Assembly (NCBI RefSeq): GCF_000183405.1
Contig: NC_014758.1
Location: 2,007,501-2,071,500 of the forward strand
Length of the DNA stretch: 64,000 nt
Source: Calditerrivibrio nitroreducens DSM 19672
GTDB lineage: Bacteria > Chrysiogenota > Deferribacteres > Deferribacterales > Calditerrivibrionaceae
Direction of reading: 5' to 3'
Shown here: positions 28,526 to 38,623 of the stretch, piece by piece
Position numbering within the stretch: position 1 is the stretch's first letter
How the letters are laid out: every line of letters starts with the position of its first letter
Program-made: the position numbers and the translations under genes
The notes under the pieces: generated by a model
Told to the model about the DNA's origin: nothing
Seen by the model: only the letters and a program-made list of their open reading frames with translations
The model's database searches: none

Positions 28526-29540
28526 AATGAAAAATGGGAGAAAAGAAAAGTGTATAGTATTTGGTGATTCAAATAGTTATATTACTAATATTTTATTAAG
28601 GTCTCTGTTGGAAATAAATGCTAAATATAAATACTTTGATATACTCTTCGTAGTTGATACTCAAAAAAGACCAATACCTTTTTTAAAAAAAATATTAAAA
28701 ATATTCATAATTCACGCAATAAAAATTACATTTAACAAAAAATATAGAAATTTAAGTTACATACAATCTCTAAGATTCTTATTAACAGATCTCTACAAAA
28801 TTTCTAAGAAATATAAAGTTGAGGTAATACACATTCCTAATATCAACAGCAAAGAATTTTTAGAAATTTTAGAAAATATAAAGCCAACGGTTGGTATATT
28901 AATAGGTTGTCCTCAAATCTTTCAACCACCAGTTATCAGTAAGTTTGAGTATTTGGTAAACTACCATAATAGTTTATTACCGAAATATAAAGGATTGAAT
29001 GCAACAGCTTGGTCAATATATTTTGGTGAACAAAAGACAGGTTTTACATTTCATATCGTAAATGAAAATATAGATGAAGGGAATATTCTTATTCAAGACG
29101 TCATTGAAATAGATTCATCTAAATCTTTATTAGAATTAGAAATAGAGAAAACAAAAAAAGCATCAGAAACTTTAAAAAATCTAATTATGAAGATTAAGAA
29201 TAGGGATAAGGGCAGGAAGCAAGAGGGAATTGGCAGTTATTTTGGTAAGAAGGAAATAAAAAAGATAACCACAATTGAAAAACCAGAAAATTTTACTTCA
29301 CAGGAAATAATCAAAAGATTGGTAAGTTTTGAGATTGTTAATATTAAAATTGGAGATGATTTTGTTCCAGTTACGGATATTGCTGTTTGTTTCAATGAGA
29401 AAAAAGCCTCAAATCATGTTAAAGTAAAGGATGCTTGCTTAGAGATAAAAAGAGCTTTGTATATGCCTGTACGCTTATATAAAGCGTATACTTTACTCAA
29501 GCGAGGAATTTTTCGTAGGAGGAGTATAAAAAATGAATAA
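28503..29540 (+). CDS. Sugar-nucleotide N-formyltransferase
   Basis: A formyltransferase-fold protein (345 residues). The core has VNYHNSLLPKYKGLNATAW, matching the family's catalytic His and SLLP loop, and later IDEGNILIQ. The gene lies between fcl and a perosamine-synthase-like aminotransferase, so the likely reaction is transfer of formyl from N10-formyltetrahydrofolate to the 4-amino group of GDP-perosamine, as with WbkC in Brucella. That is inference from context. The start at 28503 has a strong AAGGAGG site but overlaps fcl; an ATG at 28527, just after the fcl stop, would remove eight residues. Confidence 0.75.
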   Translation: MSGTWENKMKNGRKEKCIVFGDSNSYITNILLRSLLEINAKYKYFDILFVVDTQKRPIPFLKKILKIFIIHAIKITFNKKYRNLSYIQSLRFLLTDLYKISKKYKVEVIHIPNINSKEFLEILENIKPTVGILIGCPQIFQPPVISKFEYLVNYHNSLLPKYKGLNATAWSIYFGEQKTGFTFHIVNENIDEGNILIQDVIEIDSSKSLLELEIEKTKKASETLKNLIMKIKNRDKGRKQEGIGSYFGKKEIKKITTIEKPENFTSQEIIKRLVSFEIVNIKIGDDFVPVTDIAVCFNEKKASNHVKVKDACLEIKRALYMPVRLYKAYTLLKRGIFRRRSIKNE

Positions 29541-30642
29541 ATTTATCCCAGTATCAGAGCCAACAATTACAGAAAAAGAAATAGAATATGTTTTACAAGC
29601 TGTAAAGTCAGGATGGGTGTCATCCTTGGGTGAATTTATAACTAAATTTGAAGAAAAGTTTGCCAAATATGTTGGGACAAGATATGCTCTTACAACATCA
29701 AATGGGACAACTGCTCTCCATTTGGCATTAGTTTCTCTCGGTATAAAAGAAGGCGATGAAGTAATAGTTCCAGATTTAACCTTTATTGCCACTGCTAATG
29801 CTGTTGCTTACACTGGAGCAAAGCCGGTTTTTGCAGATATTGACCCAGAAACATGGTGCATAGACCCAGATGATATAAAGAAAAAAATCACTTCTAAAAC
29901 AAAGGCTATAATTCCTGTTCATCTATATGGACATCCGGCTGATATGGACCCAATAATGGAAATTGCAGAAAAATATGGTCTTTTTGTAATAGAAGATTGT
30001 GCAGAAGCACACGGAGCAGAATATAAAGGAAAAAAAGTTGGTAGTATAGGACATTGTGGAGTATTTAGCTTTTATGGGAATAAGATTATCACAACAGGAG
30101 AGGGTGGTATAATTACTACCAATGATGAAAAGCTTTACGAAAAGGCAAAGTTTTTAAGAGACCACGCCATGAGCAAAGATAAAAGATACTGGCATACGGA
30201 AGTAGGTTATAATTATAGAATGACTAATATTCAAGCAGCGTTGGGTTTGGCTCAATTTGAAAGAATAGATGAGATAATACAGAAAAAAATCCAGATTTTC
30301 ACATGGTATAAAGAATATTTGGGTGATATACCTGAGATAAAACTAAATCCTGAAAAAGAATGGGCTAAAAATGTGTTTTGGATGGTTTGTCTTTTAAATG
30401 AAAAATTCAATGAAGAAAAAAGAGATGAATTTATAAAAAAGTTAAAGGAAAATGGTATAGATACAAGACCATTTTTCTATCCATGTTCCATGATGCCAAC
30501 GTATAAAAAAGATGGGTTTATAAATCCTATAAGTTATGAAATCTATAAAAAAGGAATTAATTTACCGAGTGGTTACAATTTAACAAGGGAGGTTGTGAGA
30601 TGGATATGTCAAGAGATAAAGACTACTTTGAAATATATTTAA
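29533..30642 (+). CDS. DegT/DnrJ/EryC1 aminotransferase, perosamine-synthase-like
   Basis: A 369-residue PLP enzyme of the sugar aminotransferase class. It has the TSNGTTALHLAL PLP-phosphate region, VIEDCAEAHGA, the SFYGNKIITTGEGG lysine segment and the YNYRMTNIQAALGLAQ motif; the details resemble GDP-perosamine synthases (Per/RfbE). With Gmd in the same operon, amination of GDP-4-keto-6-deoxymannose to GDP-perosamine is the natural reaction. AGGAGG precedes the ATG; the gene overlaps the formyltransferase by 8 bases. Confidence 0.85.
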   Translation: MNKFIPVSEPTITEKEIEYVLQAVKSGWVSSLGEFITKFEEKFAKYVGTRYALTTSNGTTALHLALVSLGIKEGDEVIVPDLTFIATANAVAYTGAKPVFADIDPETWCIDPDDIKKKITSKTKAIIPVHLYGHPADMDPIMEIAEKYGLFVIEDCAEAHGAEYKGKKVGSIGHCGVFSFYGNKIITTGEGGIITTNDEKLYEKAKFLRDHAMSKDKRYWHTEVGYNYRMTNIQAALGLAQFERIDEIIQKKIQIFTWYKEYLGDIPEIKLNPEKEWAKNVFWMVCLLNEKFNEEKRDEFIKKLKENGIDTRPFFYPCSMMPTYKKDGFINPISYEIYKKGINLPSGYNLTREVVRWICQEIKTTLKYI

Positions 30643-31376
30643 ACAGCTTTCCTAATAGTCCATCGTTAGTTATAGTAAGAGCTATGGAGGCTAAGAATTT
30701 TCCTAAGGAATATTTAAAGGAGCCTATTTTAGATTTGTGTTGTGGTGATGGGTTTTTTGCAAAAACGCTTGGATTAAGTAATATATATGGTTGCGATATA
30801 GACATGATTTCCTTAGAAAAAGCCACTAAGCAAAGTGTTTATAAAGAAGTAAAGCTTTGTGATGCAAGAACTTTAGATAAATATCCAGCAGAATTTTTCA
30901 ATACCGTATTTGCTAATTGTGCGCTGGAACATATTGATGGAATAGAGCAAGTAATTGCTTCTATAAACCGTGTTTTGAAAAATGGAGGAAGCTTAATAAT
31001 GACTGTTCCTTCTGAGAATTTGAATAGGTGGTTCCCTTTCAGAAAAAGCAAATTAGTTAAGTATAATCAAAGGCAGAGACATATTAATATAATGTCCGAA
31101 AATGCTTGGAGAGAGCTTCTTCTAAAACATTCTTTTGTGTTAGAGCAAGTCTATTATTTATTTAATGAAAAACAATATAAAACTGCTATCTTATTTGACG
31201 CTTTACCTGAGATATTGCCAAAACCTATATTTAGATTATATCATTTAGTTCTAAAACTTACACCAGAACCTGTTAAGAAATTTATATTTAGGAAGCTTCT
31301 CAAGCCCATTTATCAAAACAGTAAACCATTAAATTCTGGTGGTGAATTAGTTATAGTAGCAAAAAAAAAGACATGA
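30600..31376 (+). CDS. Class I SAM-dependent methyltransferase
   Basis: The 258-residue protein has ILDLCCGDGFFAKTLG (motif I), YGCDIDM (acidic ribose-binding residue) and ANCALEHIDGIEQVIASI with the post-motif layout of Methyltransf_11 proteins. It overlaps the aminotransferase by 43 bases; the ATG at 30600 has AAGGGAGG upstream. In an O-antigen operon it may methylate a sugar or cap the chain, but the substrate cannot be told. Confidence 0.78.
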   Translation: MDMSRDKDYFEIYLNSFPNSPSLVIVRAMEAKNFPKEYLKEPILDLCCGDGFFAKTLGLSNIYGCDIDMISLEKATKQSVYKEVKLCDARTLDKYPAEFFNTVFANCALEHIDGIEQVIASINRVLKNGGSLIMTVPSENLNRWFPFRKSKLVKYNQRQRHINIMSENAWRELLLKHSFVLEQVYYLFNEKQYKTAILFDALPEILPKPIFRLYHLVLKLTPEPVKKFIFRKLLKPIYQNSKPLNSGGELVIVAKKKT

Positions 31377-32857
31377 GATCTAACTTAAAAAACGCAATAT
31401 ACAACGCAATAGGTTTTATATTTCCAGTTTTAGTAGGTTTATTTACAACACCTTATATTGTCCATAAACTAAATCCCGAAGTTTATGGTATATATGTCCT
31501 TGCAATATCTTTAATGGGTCTTTTATCTTTTTTAGATTTAGGATTTGGCCAAGGGATTATCAAGTTTGTTTCCCATTACGAAGCAAAACAAGACTACGAA
31601 AGGATAAATGATATAATAAATACCTCATTGATTATTAACCTTATTATGGGAGTATTTGGTTTTTTAATTATATTCTTTTCTTCTGAATTTTTAGCTGTCA
31701 AAATATTTAAAGTTCATGAAAATTATTTAAGTATTTCAATTATGGCTTTTAAGATAGTATCTGCAGGATTTCTATTAAATATTTTAATTTCAGTATTTTC
31801 AAATATACCGAGAGCATTACAAAGGTATGATATATCAGTAAAAATTCAAAATCTTATCTGGTTTTTATCCATAATATCCAGTATAGTTTTATTATATTTT
31901 GGGTATGGTCTTGTTGAGATGTTATTGTTTTATGTATTTTTTCAGTTATTTGGTCTTATTCTTTACTATTACTATTCAAAAAAACTTCTCCCTTCGTTAA
32001 AAGTATCATTTTATTTTAAAAAGGATATTTTTAAGGAAATCTTTGGTTTTAGTATTTATACAAGTTTAAATGCCATCACAGGAAATATTGTATTTCGTGT
32101 TGATAAGATGATTATAGCCCATTTTTTAGGAATTTCCGCTGTAACTTATTATCAAATCCCTTTTATGCTTTCTCAGATGGCAAATGGATTTATAACTTCG
32201 ATAATTCAATTTTTAATTCCTTCGGTAAGTTTTATAAATGCCATTGGTGATAAAGAGAAACTTAAAGGTATTTATGTTAAGTATACAAGATATGTTTTTG
32301 CTATTTCCATTATTATTTTTTCTGGTCTTGTTTTGTTAGGAAAGCCATTTTTGTTGGTATGGATAGGAAGAGACATAGCAGAGATATCTTACCCAGTTCT
32401 TGTAATAATATCAACTGTCTTTTTCTTTATATCTATCTCAAATGTTGGTTATTATTTCTATAACGGTCTTGGAAAGTCAGAAATAAATATGCTCTCATCT
32501 TTTGTTGGTGCCTGTTCTTACCTTATCGCTGTGTTTCTTTTAATCCCAAAATACCAGCTTGTGGGTGCTGCTATAGCATTTTGTTTTATTTTAGTTCCTT
32601 ATCCCGTATACATTCATATACTAAATAATCTGTTAGATGTTAAATTAAAGTGGTATTCTACATTAACTATGAAAGCTCTGTTAATAATTACGACGATAAT
32701 AATACTAACTTTTATTATCTACAAACTTTCATATTTGAAGTTGCTGATATTTTATGGAACGTTGTTATTTACGCTTAGTATATTATTAGTTTATACTTTT
32801 GGATTTATAACTGGGGCTGATTTAAAAAATTTAAAAAGTAGGGTGGTAAGGATATGA
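31373..32857 (+). CDS. wzx: Wzx-type O-antigen flippase
   Basis: A 494-residue polytopic protein with about 12-14 hydrophobic segments and the Polysacc_synt/MOP pattern: N-terminal FPVLVGLFTTPYIVHKLNPE and GFGQGIIKFVSHYEA. It would flip the undecaprenyl-linked repeat unit across the inner membrane. It is coupled to both neighbours by ATGA overlaps. Confidence 0.85.
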   Translation: MRSNLKNAIYNAIGFIFPVLVGLFTTPYIVHKLNPEVYGIYVLAISLMGLLSFLDLGFGQGIIKFVSHYEAKQDYERINDIINTSLIINLIMGVFGFLIIFFSSEFLAVKIFKVHENYLSISIMAFKIVSAGFLLNILISVFSNIPRALQRYDISVKIQNLIWFLSIISSIVLLYFGYGLVEMLLFYVFFQLFGLILYYYYSKKLLPSLKVSFYFKKDIFKEIFGFSIYTSLNAITGNIVFRVDKMIIAHFLGISAVTYYQIPFMLSQMANGFITSIIQFLIPSVSFINAIGDKEKLKGIYVKYTRYVFAISIIIFSGLVLLGKPFLLVWIGRDIAEISYPVLVIISTVFFFISISNVGYYFYNGLGKSEINMLSSFVGACSYLIAVFLLIPKYQLVGAAIAFCFILVPYPVYIHILNNLLDVKLKWYSTLTMKALLIITTIIILTFIIYKLSYLKLLIFYGTLLFTLSILLVYTFGFITGADLKNLKSRVVRI

Positions 32858-34005
32858 GAGTTGGTATTTTAACACTATCATCACAAGATAGCGGGGGAGT
32901 GTATCAGTATACTATAACATTGCTTGAATCTTTTAGCAAATATCTGAAAGACAAATATGAGTTTATTCAAATAAAAAATACCTCTTTTCCAAAAATGTTA
33001 GACAACTGTATAGAAATAAAGCACAGTAAATCTAATTTTAACTTAAAAATAAGAAGACTTATACACACATTTACAGGAATAAAACTTGGTGACATACTCG
33101 AAAATTATAACCATCCCGAAATAGAAAATACGGATTTAATAATATCTCCTTCCATTACTCTTTTACCCTATCATATGAAAAAACCTTATATTGTTACCAT
33201 TCACGATTTTCAACAAGAATATTACCCAGAGTTTTTCACACTTAAAGAGCGAATTTCACGCAAAATAGTTTATAAAACTGGTCAAAAGGCAAATGTAGTC
33301 GTTTGTGAATCAGAGTATGTGAAAAAAGATATAATAAAGTTTTTAAAAGTTCCTGAGAAGAAGATATTTGTAATACCATCACCACCTCCGTTATATATAC
33401 AACATAAAAAGTTAGAGGAACATAAATACGAAGAATATAGGTTGAAATATGATTTACCTAACAGATATTTATTTTATCCTGCTCAATTTTGGTATCACAA
33501 AAACCACATTAATTTGATTAAAGCCATAAAATTATTAGAAGATAAATATGGAGAAACAATAAACCTAATTCTTGTAGGTTCAAAGAAAAACAATTTTGAT
33601 AATGTTATGAAAGAAATACAAAACCTTGGCTTACAAAATCAAGTAAAATATCTTGGTTATGTCCCAGATGAGGATATGCCATATTTATATAAACTATCTA
33701 CTGCTTTGGTTATGCCAACCCTTTTTGAAAGCGTAAGTATTCCAATATGGGAAGCCTTTTATCTTGGAGTGCCTGTTGTTTCTTCTAATGTTTGTGCTCT
33801 GCCAGAGCAGGTAGGGAATGCTGGTTTACTATTTGACCCATACAATATTGAAGATATGGCAGAGAAAATATATAAAATTTGGATTGATGAAGAGTTGAGG
33901 AAAACTCTTGTGCGAAAGGGCTACGAAAGGATAAAAGATTTTACTTTAGAGAATTATGCCAAAGAGTGGGAAAAGATTATGAGGGGGGTTTTATACAATG
34001 AATAA
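32854..34005 (+). CDS. Glycosyltransferase family 4 protein
   Basis: A 383-residue GT-B fold transferase. The C-terminal half has FYPAQFWYHKNHINLIKA (nucleotide-sugar domain start) and FESVSIPIWEAFYLGVPVV with the EX7E-type acidic motif (E at FES and WEA). A retaining mannosyl- or glucosyl-type transfer is usual for the family; donor and acceptor are unknown. Confidence 0.85.
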   Translation: MRVGILTLSSQDSGGVYQYTITLLESFSKYLKDKYEFIQIKNTSFPKMLDNCIEIKHSKSNFNLKIRRLIHTFTGIKLGDILENYNHPEIENTDLIISPSITLLPYHMKKPYIVTIHDFQQEYYPEFFTLKERISRKIVYKTGQKANVVVCESEYVKKDIIKFLKVPEKKIFVIPSPPPLYIQHKKLEEHKYEEYRLKYDLPNRYLFYPAQFWYHKNHINLIKAIKLLEDKYGETINLILVGSKKNNFDNVMKEIQNLGLQNQVKYLGYVPDEDMPYLYKLSTALVMPTLFESVSIPIWEAFYLGVPVVSSNVCALPEQVGNAGLLFDPYNIEDMAEKIYKIWIDEELRKTLVRKGYERIKDFTLENYAKEWEKIMRGVLYNE

Positions 34006-34936
34006 ACCTTTAGTTTCTATAATAACTCCATCATTAAACAGAGCTAATTTTATTGAGTTGAATATTAAATCCGTTATAAATCAATCATATAAGAACTTTG
34101 AGCACATAATAGTTGATGGTGGTTCAACAGATGGAACTATAGAAATATTAAAAAAGTATGAGAAAGAATATAATTTAAAGTGGATATCTGAGCCTGATAA
34201 CGGAATGTATGACGCTATTAATAAAGGTATAAAAATGGCTAAAGGAGATATTGTAGCTTATCTTAATACAGATGATTTATATTTACCTTGGACATTAGAG
34301 GTTGTATGTAATAATTTTCACAAAACTAATGCGGATATAATCTTTGGCGATTGTTTGGTAATACAAAATAACTTATTTAGGATTTTTCTACATCCACCTA
34401 ATTTTAATTATAAAAGATTAGCCTGTTATTATGGGTTAAGTTTACCTCAGCCCTCTACATTTATAAGAAGATATGTTTTTGATAAGCTTGGTTGTTTAGA
34501 TATAGATTATAAATTATTTGGAGATATAGAATTTTGGGTTAGAAGCGGATTCTATGGTTTTAAATTTTATAAAATCAGAGAAATACTTTCCTTAGTCATA
34601 TTTCATGATACCAATTTACATATGAATAAAAAAGTAGGATACATAGAAAAAAAGAAAATAAAAGAAAAATACTGCGATAATAAATCAAGTGAACCTTTTA
34701 TAAAATCATTTATTAAATATGCCGATCAAGTTAATGTAAGAATCGAATTGTTAAGATTTATATTTTCTTTTTTTATTAAACAAAACAATTGGTATTATTT
34801 TAAGAACTTTGTTGATAAAATTCAGTTATTAAAGGCTTTAATTTATGAACTGCTACCAAATAGATATAAATTTATGGTTAAAGGTAATTATATATTTTCC
34901 CAAAATTTGCTAAAAATTATAGAGAGAAAAGGATAA
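33998..34936 (+). CDS. Glycosyltransferase family 2 protein
   Basis: The 312-residue protein begins with a GT-A domain: VSIITPSLNRANFIEL, EHIIVDGGSTDGTIEIL and the metal-binding NTDD motif near residue 88. The C-terminal third is basic and aromatic and probably contacts the membrane. It overlaps the preceding gene by 8 bases. Confidence 0.85.
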   Translation: MNKPLVSIITPSLNRANFIELNIKSVINQSYKNFEHIIVDGGSTDGTIEILKKYEKEYNLKWISEPDNGMYDAINKGIKMAKGDIVAYLNTDDLYLPWTLEVVCNNFHKTNADIIFGDCLVIQNNLFRIFLHPPNFNYKRLACYYGLSLPQPSTFIRRYVFDKLGCLDIDYKLFGDIEFWVRSGFYGFKFYKIREILSLVIFHDTNLHMNKKVGYIEKKKIKEKYCDNKSSEPFIKSFIKYADQVNVRIELLRFIFSFFIKQNNWYYFKNFVDKIQLLKALIYELLPNRYKFMVKGNYIFSQNLLKIIERKG

Positions 34937-34939
34937 AGT

Positions 34940-36040
34940 ATGAAAATAATGCTTATAGCAAGTGATATTTTTTTTAAAGGCGGTATACAAAGATATACAA
35001 GATATCAATATCAAGCATTGTGTGATATTTATGGTAGTGAAAATATAATTCTGTATTCTTTAAAAAAGAAGGGGGAAGTAGCATTTGAAGACGATATTAA
35101 AGTTGATTTTTCTGAGCCATATAAAGGATTATTAGGTAAAGCACATTTTTCTTTTAAAACATTTTTAAATATAAAAAAAATAAAACCAAATTTGGTTATC
35201 GTTAACCATGTTAATCTTGCTCCGTTAGCATATTTTATAAATAAAGTATATAAAACTAAGTATTTTGTAAATGTTTACGGATTAGAAATATGGTCAGGAT
35301 TAAGTTGGTTTAAGACACATTCTCTTAAACATTCAGATAAAATTATAGGTGATTGTAAGTTCATTTTAAATTATATTAAAGAAAATTTAAAGATAGATGA
35401 AGCGAAACTTAACCTATTATATGATCCGGTAGACACAGATAAATTCATACCAAAAGATAAAAACAAAGATTTAATAAGAAAATACAATATACCAGAAAAT
35501 AAGTTTGTCTTATTAACTGTAGGAAGGTTAGATAGATTTAAAGGGCATTCTTTAGTGATTGAGGCTCTCAAATATTTACCTGATGATATAATTTACTTAA
35601 TAGTTGGAGGGGGTAAGTTAGAAGAGGAATTGAGACTTAATGTATCTAACTTAAAATTGCAAAGTAGAGTAATTTTTACAGGCAGAGTTCCGGAAAATGA
35701 GTTGGTTGATTTTTATAATTTATGCGATGTATTTATATTAATTAGTAAATTTGATAAAAATGAAGGTGAAGGTTTACCGTTGACACCTATTGAAGCGTCT
35801 TCTTGCAGTAAACCTATTATTGTTGGTGATGAAGATGGAAGTAGAGAATCAGCAGTTGATGGCTACAATGGGTTTATCATTAGCCCTAACAATGTTCAGA
35901 TTTTAGTGCAAAAAATTTTATATTTATACAAAAACAGAGATATTTTGAAAGAAATGGGAACTAACGCCCGGAAATTCGTGGTTGAAAACTTCAGTTATGA
36001 AAAATTTAGACAAACTTTACATGAGGTTATCACGAAATGA
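34940..36040 (+). CDS. Glycosyltransferase family 4 protein
   Basis: A 366-residue GT-B fold enzyme. The N-terminal domain has FFKGGIQRYTRYQYQAL, and the C-terminal domain has LLTVGRLDRFKGHSLVIEAL and EGEGLPLTPIEASSCSKPI with the EX7E motif. It ends in ATGA overlap with wzy. Confidence 0.85.
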   Translation: MKIMLIASDIFFKGGIQRYTRYQYQALCDIYGSENIILYSLKKKGEVAFEDDIKVDFSEPYKGLLGKAHFSFKTFLNIKKIKPNLVIVNHVNLAPLAYFINKVYKTKYFVNVYGLEIWSGLSWFKTHSLKHSDKIIGDCKFILNYIKENLKIDEAKLNLLYDPVDTDKFIPKDKNKDLIRKYNIPENKFVLLTVGRLDRFKGHSLVIEALKYLPDDIIYLIVGGGKLEEELRLNVSNLKLQSRVIFTGRVPENELVDFYNLCDVFILISKFDKNEGEGLPLTPIEASSCSKPIIVGDEDGSRESAVDGYNGFIISPNNVQILVQKILYLYKNRDILKEMGTNARKFVVENFSYEKFRQTLHEVITK

Positions 36041-37386
36041 TGGGGCAAATCAGATTTTACAATTATCCTATTAAATCTTATTTTTTTCTATTTTTAACAA
36101 TAGTGATTTTTAGTATTTCATCATTTATTCTTATCTTATATAATCCGGATAATGCGGAGATAATATTATTATCCTTTTTATACTTTTGTTTAGCAAGCTT
36201 TATAATTTGGGAAAACTATAACAAAAAACATATAATCGAATTTACGCATCCGATTGTTTTTTACTCTTTTTTGTGGAGTATTCCGTTTGGAATAATACCT
36301 TTATTTATAGTATTTACAAAAGAACCACAAACATATTTACCCAAATCATATATGTATATCGATTTAATCCCTACTTCTCAAATTATAGCTATAGTTAGCT
36401 TACTTTTTCTGTACTTAGGGTTTAAATTTTACAATTTAATAAGTCCATATAGATCAAGTGAAAAAACTTTTGATAAAAAAACATGGAATAACTATCTATT
36501 TTACTTCACTCTTTTTTTAATGTTGTTTTTAATCATACTTGAAATTTTATACCTCATAGAAAGAAATGCATTTATATTAGGCTATGTTGAAGATTTGTCA
36601 GAACACAAACCATCTGTCTTATCATACTTTTTAGCCTTATTTGGATATGATAGAATTTCTATATTTTATCTTGTCGGACCATTACTAATAACTCTAATTC
36701 ACTTTTCTTACAATCAAAATAAGATATTGAGGTATATTCTATTTATATTAGTACTTTTTAATATTTTCATATCTTTTATTTCAGCCCAAAAAGAACGAAT
36801 TGCTCTAACATTGATTGCTATATTTTTTTATTTTTATTATTACACAAGAGACAAAAATAAGTTACAGAAGAAAGAGAATATTATTATTATTTTTATATTT
36901 GCGTTTTTAATTCTATTTCCATACTTTAATGAATATAGACTTGCTTTAAATCTTGGTATGGATTTAGAGTTTATTTTAAGAAATCCAGACCTTATATTTG
37001 AAAATATTAATTTAGAATCATTTAGTTACATATTCCAGAGATTTGATCATCTCAATACAACTCTTTCTGTTATAGGACAAACTCCAACATTCATTGATTA
37101 TAAAATGGGAATTACTTACTTAAAAGGATTAGAGGCACTTCTACTTGTATTACCATTTACTCGAAAAAGCGAGGATTTTGGGTTATTTAATAACACTTTT
37201 GCTAGAGAATATAATCTTGTTGAGCCATTTGATTATTATTCTGGAATTACTTTACCGCAATTTGCAGAAATATATATGAATCTTGGTTTTTATGCTGTTC
37301 CATTAGGTATGTTTTTAATAGGAATTTTATATTCATATATATATAATCTTATCAATTCATCAAATCCAAAGGTAGTGTATAATTAA
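36037..37386 (+). CDS. wzy: O-antigen polymerase Wzy, C-terminally truncated by an IS256 insertion
   Basis: A polytopic membrane protein with about ten hydrophobic segments and a long periplasmic loop near residues 300-400, fitting Wzy-type repeat-unit polymerases, which are recognised mainly by topology and context. The open frame ends VVYN, but the last residues come from the left end of the IS256 element at 37371. Joining the sequence before the element to that after one target copy (38632) restores a continuous frame for about 61 more codons. As it stands the protein lacks its last one or two membrane helices. Confidence 0.75.
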   Translation: MMGQIRFYNYPIKSYFFLFLTIVIFSISSFILILYNPDNAEIILLSFLYFCLASFIIWENYNKKHIIEFTHPIVFYSFLWSIPFGIIPLFIVFTKEPQTYLPKSYMYIDLIPTSQIIAIVSLLFLYLGFKFYNLISPYRSSEKTFDKKTWNNYLFYFTLFLMLFLIILEILYLIERNAFILGYVEDLSEHKPSVLSYFLALFGYDRISIFYLVGPLLITLIHFSYNQNKILRYILFILVLFNIFISFISAQKERIALTLIAIFFYFYYYTRDKNKLQKKENIIIIFIFAFLILFPYFNEYRLALNLGMDLEFILRNPDLIFENINLESFSYIFQRFDHLNTTLSVIGQTPTFIDYKMGITYLKGLEALLLVLPFTRKSEDFGLFNNTFAREYNLVEPFDYYSGITLPQFAEIYMNLGFYAVPLGMFLIGILYSYIYNLINSSNPKVVYN

Positions 37387-38623
37387 TTGTGTCATTGAAA
37401 TCCCCCTTGAAGGGTTGTAGTATTTATCTACAACGAACAAGATAAAAAACCCTTCAAAGGAGGACTTTAAAATGGATAATATAATAATAAATGAATTATC
37501 CAAATATTTCAAGTCAATGATACAAGAAATAATGCTAAGTGAGAGAGAAAAATACTTGAAAGAACACTCAGAAACAAGAGGGAATGGGTACTACATAAGA
37601 ACACCTAAAACTATATTGGGTAATATGGAGCTTGAAATACCAAGAACACGTGATGGTAATTTTAAGCCATCCATAATTCCAGAGCGGAAAAGAGTTACTT
37701 TTATGTTAGATGATGTGATAAGAGCCTTATTTACTGCTGGCTTAAGCTCAAGGAAGACAGGAGAAGTAATAAGAAACCTTATGGGTACTTCTGTATCAGC
37801 TTCGTTTGTAAGTTCCAATTTAGAGATATCAGAAGAAGTTATAAGTAAATTTATGAATAGAGAACTTACAGAAAATTATCCTGTAATTTACATAGATGCC
37901 ACTTATATTTCGTTGAAGAGGGATACCGTATCTAAAGAATCTGTTTATGTGGTGTTAGGTCTTAGTACAGATGGCAGACGTGAAATATTGACATATTGTT
38001 TACCTGGTGGAGATGAGAAATCATCGGTATGGAGAGATATCTTTATAAATTTGACCAACAGAGGATTGAGAGGTGTAAAAATGGTCATTAGTGATGATTT
38101 ACCTGGTATAGGAGAAGTAATTAAAGAAGTATTTCCCAATGCCGACCATCAGCTTTGCTGGTTTCATTTGAAGAAAAATATTAAGAATAAAGTCAGGAAA
38201 TCAGATTTTGATGAGATATTAAAAGAATTGGAGTATGTGTTTGAATCTAAAAACGAAGATGAAGCTAAAAGTCGGCTACAAGCCTTTATCAACAAATGGA
38301 GCAAGCTTTATAGATACTTTAATAACTTGAGAGATAAAATAAATAGTTATTGTTACTTTTTTAAATTTCATCCTAAGTTAAGGAGTTATTTTAGTACCAC
38401 AAATTGGTTAGAGAGATGTTTTAAGGAACTTAAAGACAATATAAGAATTAGGGGGTATTTTCATTCTGAAGAGAGTGCAAATAAGTTTTTATATCTATTT
38501 TTTAGTGATAAAAGTTTAAAATATAATGAAAGAAAATTAAAGTACTCAAATATAATAGAGGAGACTCTTAATGGATAAAAATGCTTCAAGGGTGATGGTT
38601 GACACAATTAAGTTGACATTACC
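37371..38623. mobile_element. IS256-family insertion sequence inside wzy, 8-bp target duplication
   Basis: A 1253-bp element. The ends GGTAGTGT (left) and GGTAATGT (right, inverted) lead into shared inner stretches such as TTAATTGTGTCA and CCCTTGAAG. Direct copies of AATCCAAA flank it at 37363-37370 and 38624-38631. It carries a single intact transposase gene and so may still be active. Confidence 0.92.
37472..38578 (+). CDS. IS256-family (mutator-type) transposase
   Basis: A 368-residue transposase. It has the conserved YIDATYISLKRD (first Asp), GLSTDGRREIL, VISDDLPGIGEVI (second Asp), QLCWFHLKKNIKNKV (CxxH) and TTNWLERCFKELK, where the catalytic Glu lies. AAGGAGGACT supplies the ribosome site. 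No lesion is visible. Confidence 0.92.
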   Translation: MDNIIINELSKYFKSMIQEIMLSEREKYLKEHSETRGNGYYIRTPKTILGNMELEIPRTRDGNFKPSIIPERKRVTFMLDDVIRALFTAGLSSRKTGEVIRNLMGTSVSASFVSSNLEISEEVISKFMNRELTENYPVIYIDATYISLKRDTVSKESVYVVLGLSTDGRREILTYCLPGGDEKSSVWRDIFINLTNRGLRGVKMVISDDLPGIGEVIKEVFPNADHQLCWFHLKKNIKNKVRKSDFDEILKELEYVFESKNEDEAKSRLQAFINKWSKLYRYFNNLRDKINSYCYFFKFHPKLRSYFSTTNWLERCFKELKDNIRIRGYFHSEESANKFLYLFFSDKSLKYNERKLKYSNIIEETLNG

